From NCBI GenBank assembly GCA_045647905.1, contig JAZRMZ010000189.1, positions 1-6,883 on the forward strand: a stretch of 6,883 bases of DNA, given 5' to 3'. The position numbers were made by a program, and so were the translations under genes. Under the pieces are notes generated by a model. That model was not told the origin of the DNA. It searched no databases and saw only the letters and a list, made by a program, of their open reading frames with translations. This DNA comes from SIG440 sp045647905. Lineage in GTDB: Bacteria; Bacillota; Clostridia; Monoglobales; Monoglobaceae. Shown here piece after piece: positions 6,002 to 6,883 of this stretch (the stretch's first letter is position 1; every line of letters starts with the position of its first letter).

Positions 6002-6129
6002 GGACTGTAAAAAAACAGCACCGACCGCCCGAAAAAAACAATCGGGCTACGGTCAAACTTCACCGTTCGCGGTGCACACAGCACAGCTTCAGGTTCAGTT
6101 TGACCGTTCTGCACTATTTTTTACAGCCC
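6002..6129. repeat. Nested inverted-repeat element between the AICAR transformylase gene and purD
   Basis: Three sets of arms are nested about a common centre. The outer pair is CTGTAAAAAA 6005-6014 with TTTTTTACAG 6117-6126, extended by GG 6002-6003 with CC 6128-6129. The middle pair is ACGGTCAAACT 6049-6059 with AGTTTGACCGT 6097-6107, an 11-bp perfect match. The inner hairpin is CACCG 6061-6065 with CGGTG 6070-6074 around a TTCG loop. A side hairpin, GCCCGA 6027-6032 with TCGGGC 6042-6047, sits on the left arm. It occupies most of the longest gene-free gap inside the operon. It could be a MITE-like insertion or a structured RNA acting on purD. No clear target-site duplication is visible. 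Confidence 0.65.
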
Positions 6130-6147
6130 TTAAAACAGAATTTAGAT

Positions 6148-6163
6148 AGAAAGGTTTGAACCT
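6148..6163 (+). promoter_or_regulatory. purD ribosome binding site with unusually long spacing and small palindrome
   Basis: AGAAAGG at 6148-6154 is the only good Shine-Dalgarno match before purD. It sits 16 nt from ATG 6171, whereas most other genes here have about 8-9 nt. Its AGG is part of AGGT-TTGA-ACCT (6152-6163), a small palindrome. Folding could shorten the effective spacing or mask the site; this is inference. Confidence 0.45.
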
Positions 6164-6170
6164 CTAAAAT

Positions 6171-6883
6171 ATGAAAATTATGGTAGTCGGTGGCGGCGGA
6201 CGTGAACACGCCATCATAAAATCACTGAAAAAAAGCCCCAAGGTTTCGAAAATTTATGCACTTCCCGGCAACGGCGGTATTGCCGCTGATGCGGAATGTG
6301 TTGACATTGGGGCAAAGGATATTGACAAAATTGTTGAGTTTGCAGTTGAAAACGGCATTGAATTTGCCGTTGTTGCACCTGATGACCCGTTGGTTTTGGG
6401 TGCAGTTGATGCTCTCAACGCAAAGGGAATTCCCTGCTTTGGACCAAAGGCAAATGCCGCTATAATCGAAGGCAGCAAGGTTTTCTCAAAGAATCTTATG
6501 AAGAAATACGGTATTCCCACAGCGGAATATGAAGTGTTCAGCGATATGGATGCGGCTCTCAAGTATCTTGAAACTGCTCCGATTCCAACTGTTATCAAGG
6601 CTGACGGTCTTGCCCTCGGCAAGGGTGTTATCATTGCGGAAACAAGAGAAGATGCAATGGATGCCGTGAAGTCAATGATGGAGGACAAAATCTTTGGCGA
6701 CAGCGGAAATAATGTTGTTGTTGAGGAATTCCTCACAGGCCCCGAAGTTTCGGTTCTCAGCTTTACGGACGGAAATGTGGTTGTTCCCATGGTTTCGTCA
6801 ATGGACCACAAGCGTGCTCTTGACGGAGATAAGGGTCTCAACACCGGCGGTATGGGTACAATCGCTCCAAATCCTTATTACAC
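6171..6883 (+). CDS. purD: Phosphoribosylamine-glycine ligase (GAR synthetase), PurD, 5' part only
   Basis: PurD ligates glycine to phosphoribosylamine using ATP, giving GAR, the direct follow-on of the PurF reaction. The first 237 codons are in the window and the frame is open to the edge; the family is about 420 aa, so roughly the C-terminal 40-45% is missing. Visible are the N-terminal VVGGGGREHA (5-14), LPGNGG (31-36), APDDPLVLGAVDAL (69-82, where many PurD have PEAPL), FGPKANAAIIEGSK (90-103) and the start of the ATP-grasp domain: VIKADGLALGKGV (141-153), VVVEEFLTGPEVS (182-194) and LNTGGMG (223-229). ATG 6171 is preferred over ATG 6180 because it gives the usual short beta strand before the glycine-rich loop. 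It is separated from the transformylase gene by the 176-nt structured gap. Confidence 0.96.
   Translation, partial: MKIMVVGGGGREHAIIKSLKKSPKVSKIYALPGNGGIAADAECVDIGAKDIDKIVEFAVENGIEFAVVAPDDPLVLGAVDALNAKGIPCFGPKANAAIIEGSKVFSKNLMKKYGIPTAEYEVFSDMDAALKYLETAPIPTVIKADGLALGKGVIIAETREDAMDAVKSMMEDKIFGDSGNNVVVEEFLTGPEVSVLSFTDGNVVVPMVSSMDHKRALDGDKGLNTGGMGTIAPNPYY

Noticed and set aside
5991..6135. TTAAAA at 5991-5996 and 6130-6135 as a target-site duplication flanking the inverted-repeat element
   Set aside because: The left copy is 5 nt away from the repeat end while the right copy abuts it, and the motif is low-complexity AT sequence common in intergenic DNA.

Overview
The window holds most of a bacterial de novo purine biosynthesis operon, all on the + strand: purE, a purF-like gene, purM, purN, an IMP cyclohydrolase (PurO family), a stand-alone AICAR transformylase (the C-terminal half of PurH) and the 5' part of purD, which runs off the right edge. 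Gene content, moderate G+C, strong AAAGGA/GGAGG ribosome binding sites and tight same-strand packing suggest a Firmicute of class Clostridia, probably a gut-type Lachnospiraceae/Oscillospiraceae relative. This assignment is an inference from family resemblance; no rRNA or other marker is present.

Layout. Bases 1-352 carry no convincing gene. They are dense in inverted repeats: two 55-bp copies of a hairpin repeat spaced 151 bp apart, two other long hairpins between them, and a purE leader whose segments can pair in mutually exclusive ways. Bases 353-4729 are five closely packed genes (purE, purF-like, purM, purN, purO), with intergenic gaps of 14-44 nt and a 7-nt purM/purN overlap. Bases 4730-4809 hold a hairpin and a possible 20-codon leader ORF before the AICAR transformylase gene (4810-5994). 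Bases 5995-6170 are a 176-nt gap almost filled by a nested inverted-repeat element. purD starts at 6171.

How the genes work together. PurF would make phosphoribosylamine, PurD would make GAR, PurN would formylate GAR, PurM would close AIR, PurE would carboxylate AIR (directly or through N5-CAIR), the AICAR transformylase would make FAICAR and PurO would close the ring to IMP. The genes for FGAR amidotransferase (purL/S/Q), SAICAR synthetase (purC), adenylosuccinate lyase (purB) and purK are not in the window and must lie elsewhere if the pathway is complete.

Two points stand out. First, the PurF-like protein keeps the PRPP loop and the cysteines expected for an iron-sulfur cluster, but its glutaminase domain lacks the nucleophilic Cys2 and the other glutamine-handling residues, so it probably cannot use glutamine itself. 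Second, the last two steps are done by separate proteins instead of bifunctional PurH: an archaeal-type PurO cyclohydrolase and a long-form AICAR transformylase that closely resembles the C-terminal half of animal ATIC, down to its last residues.
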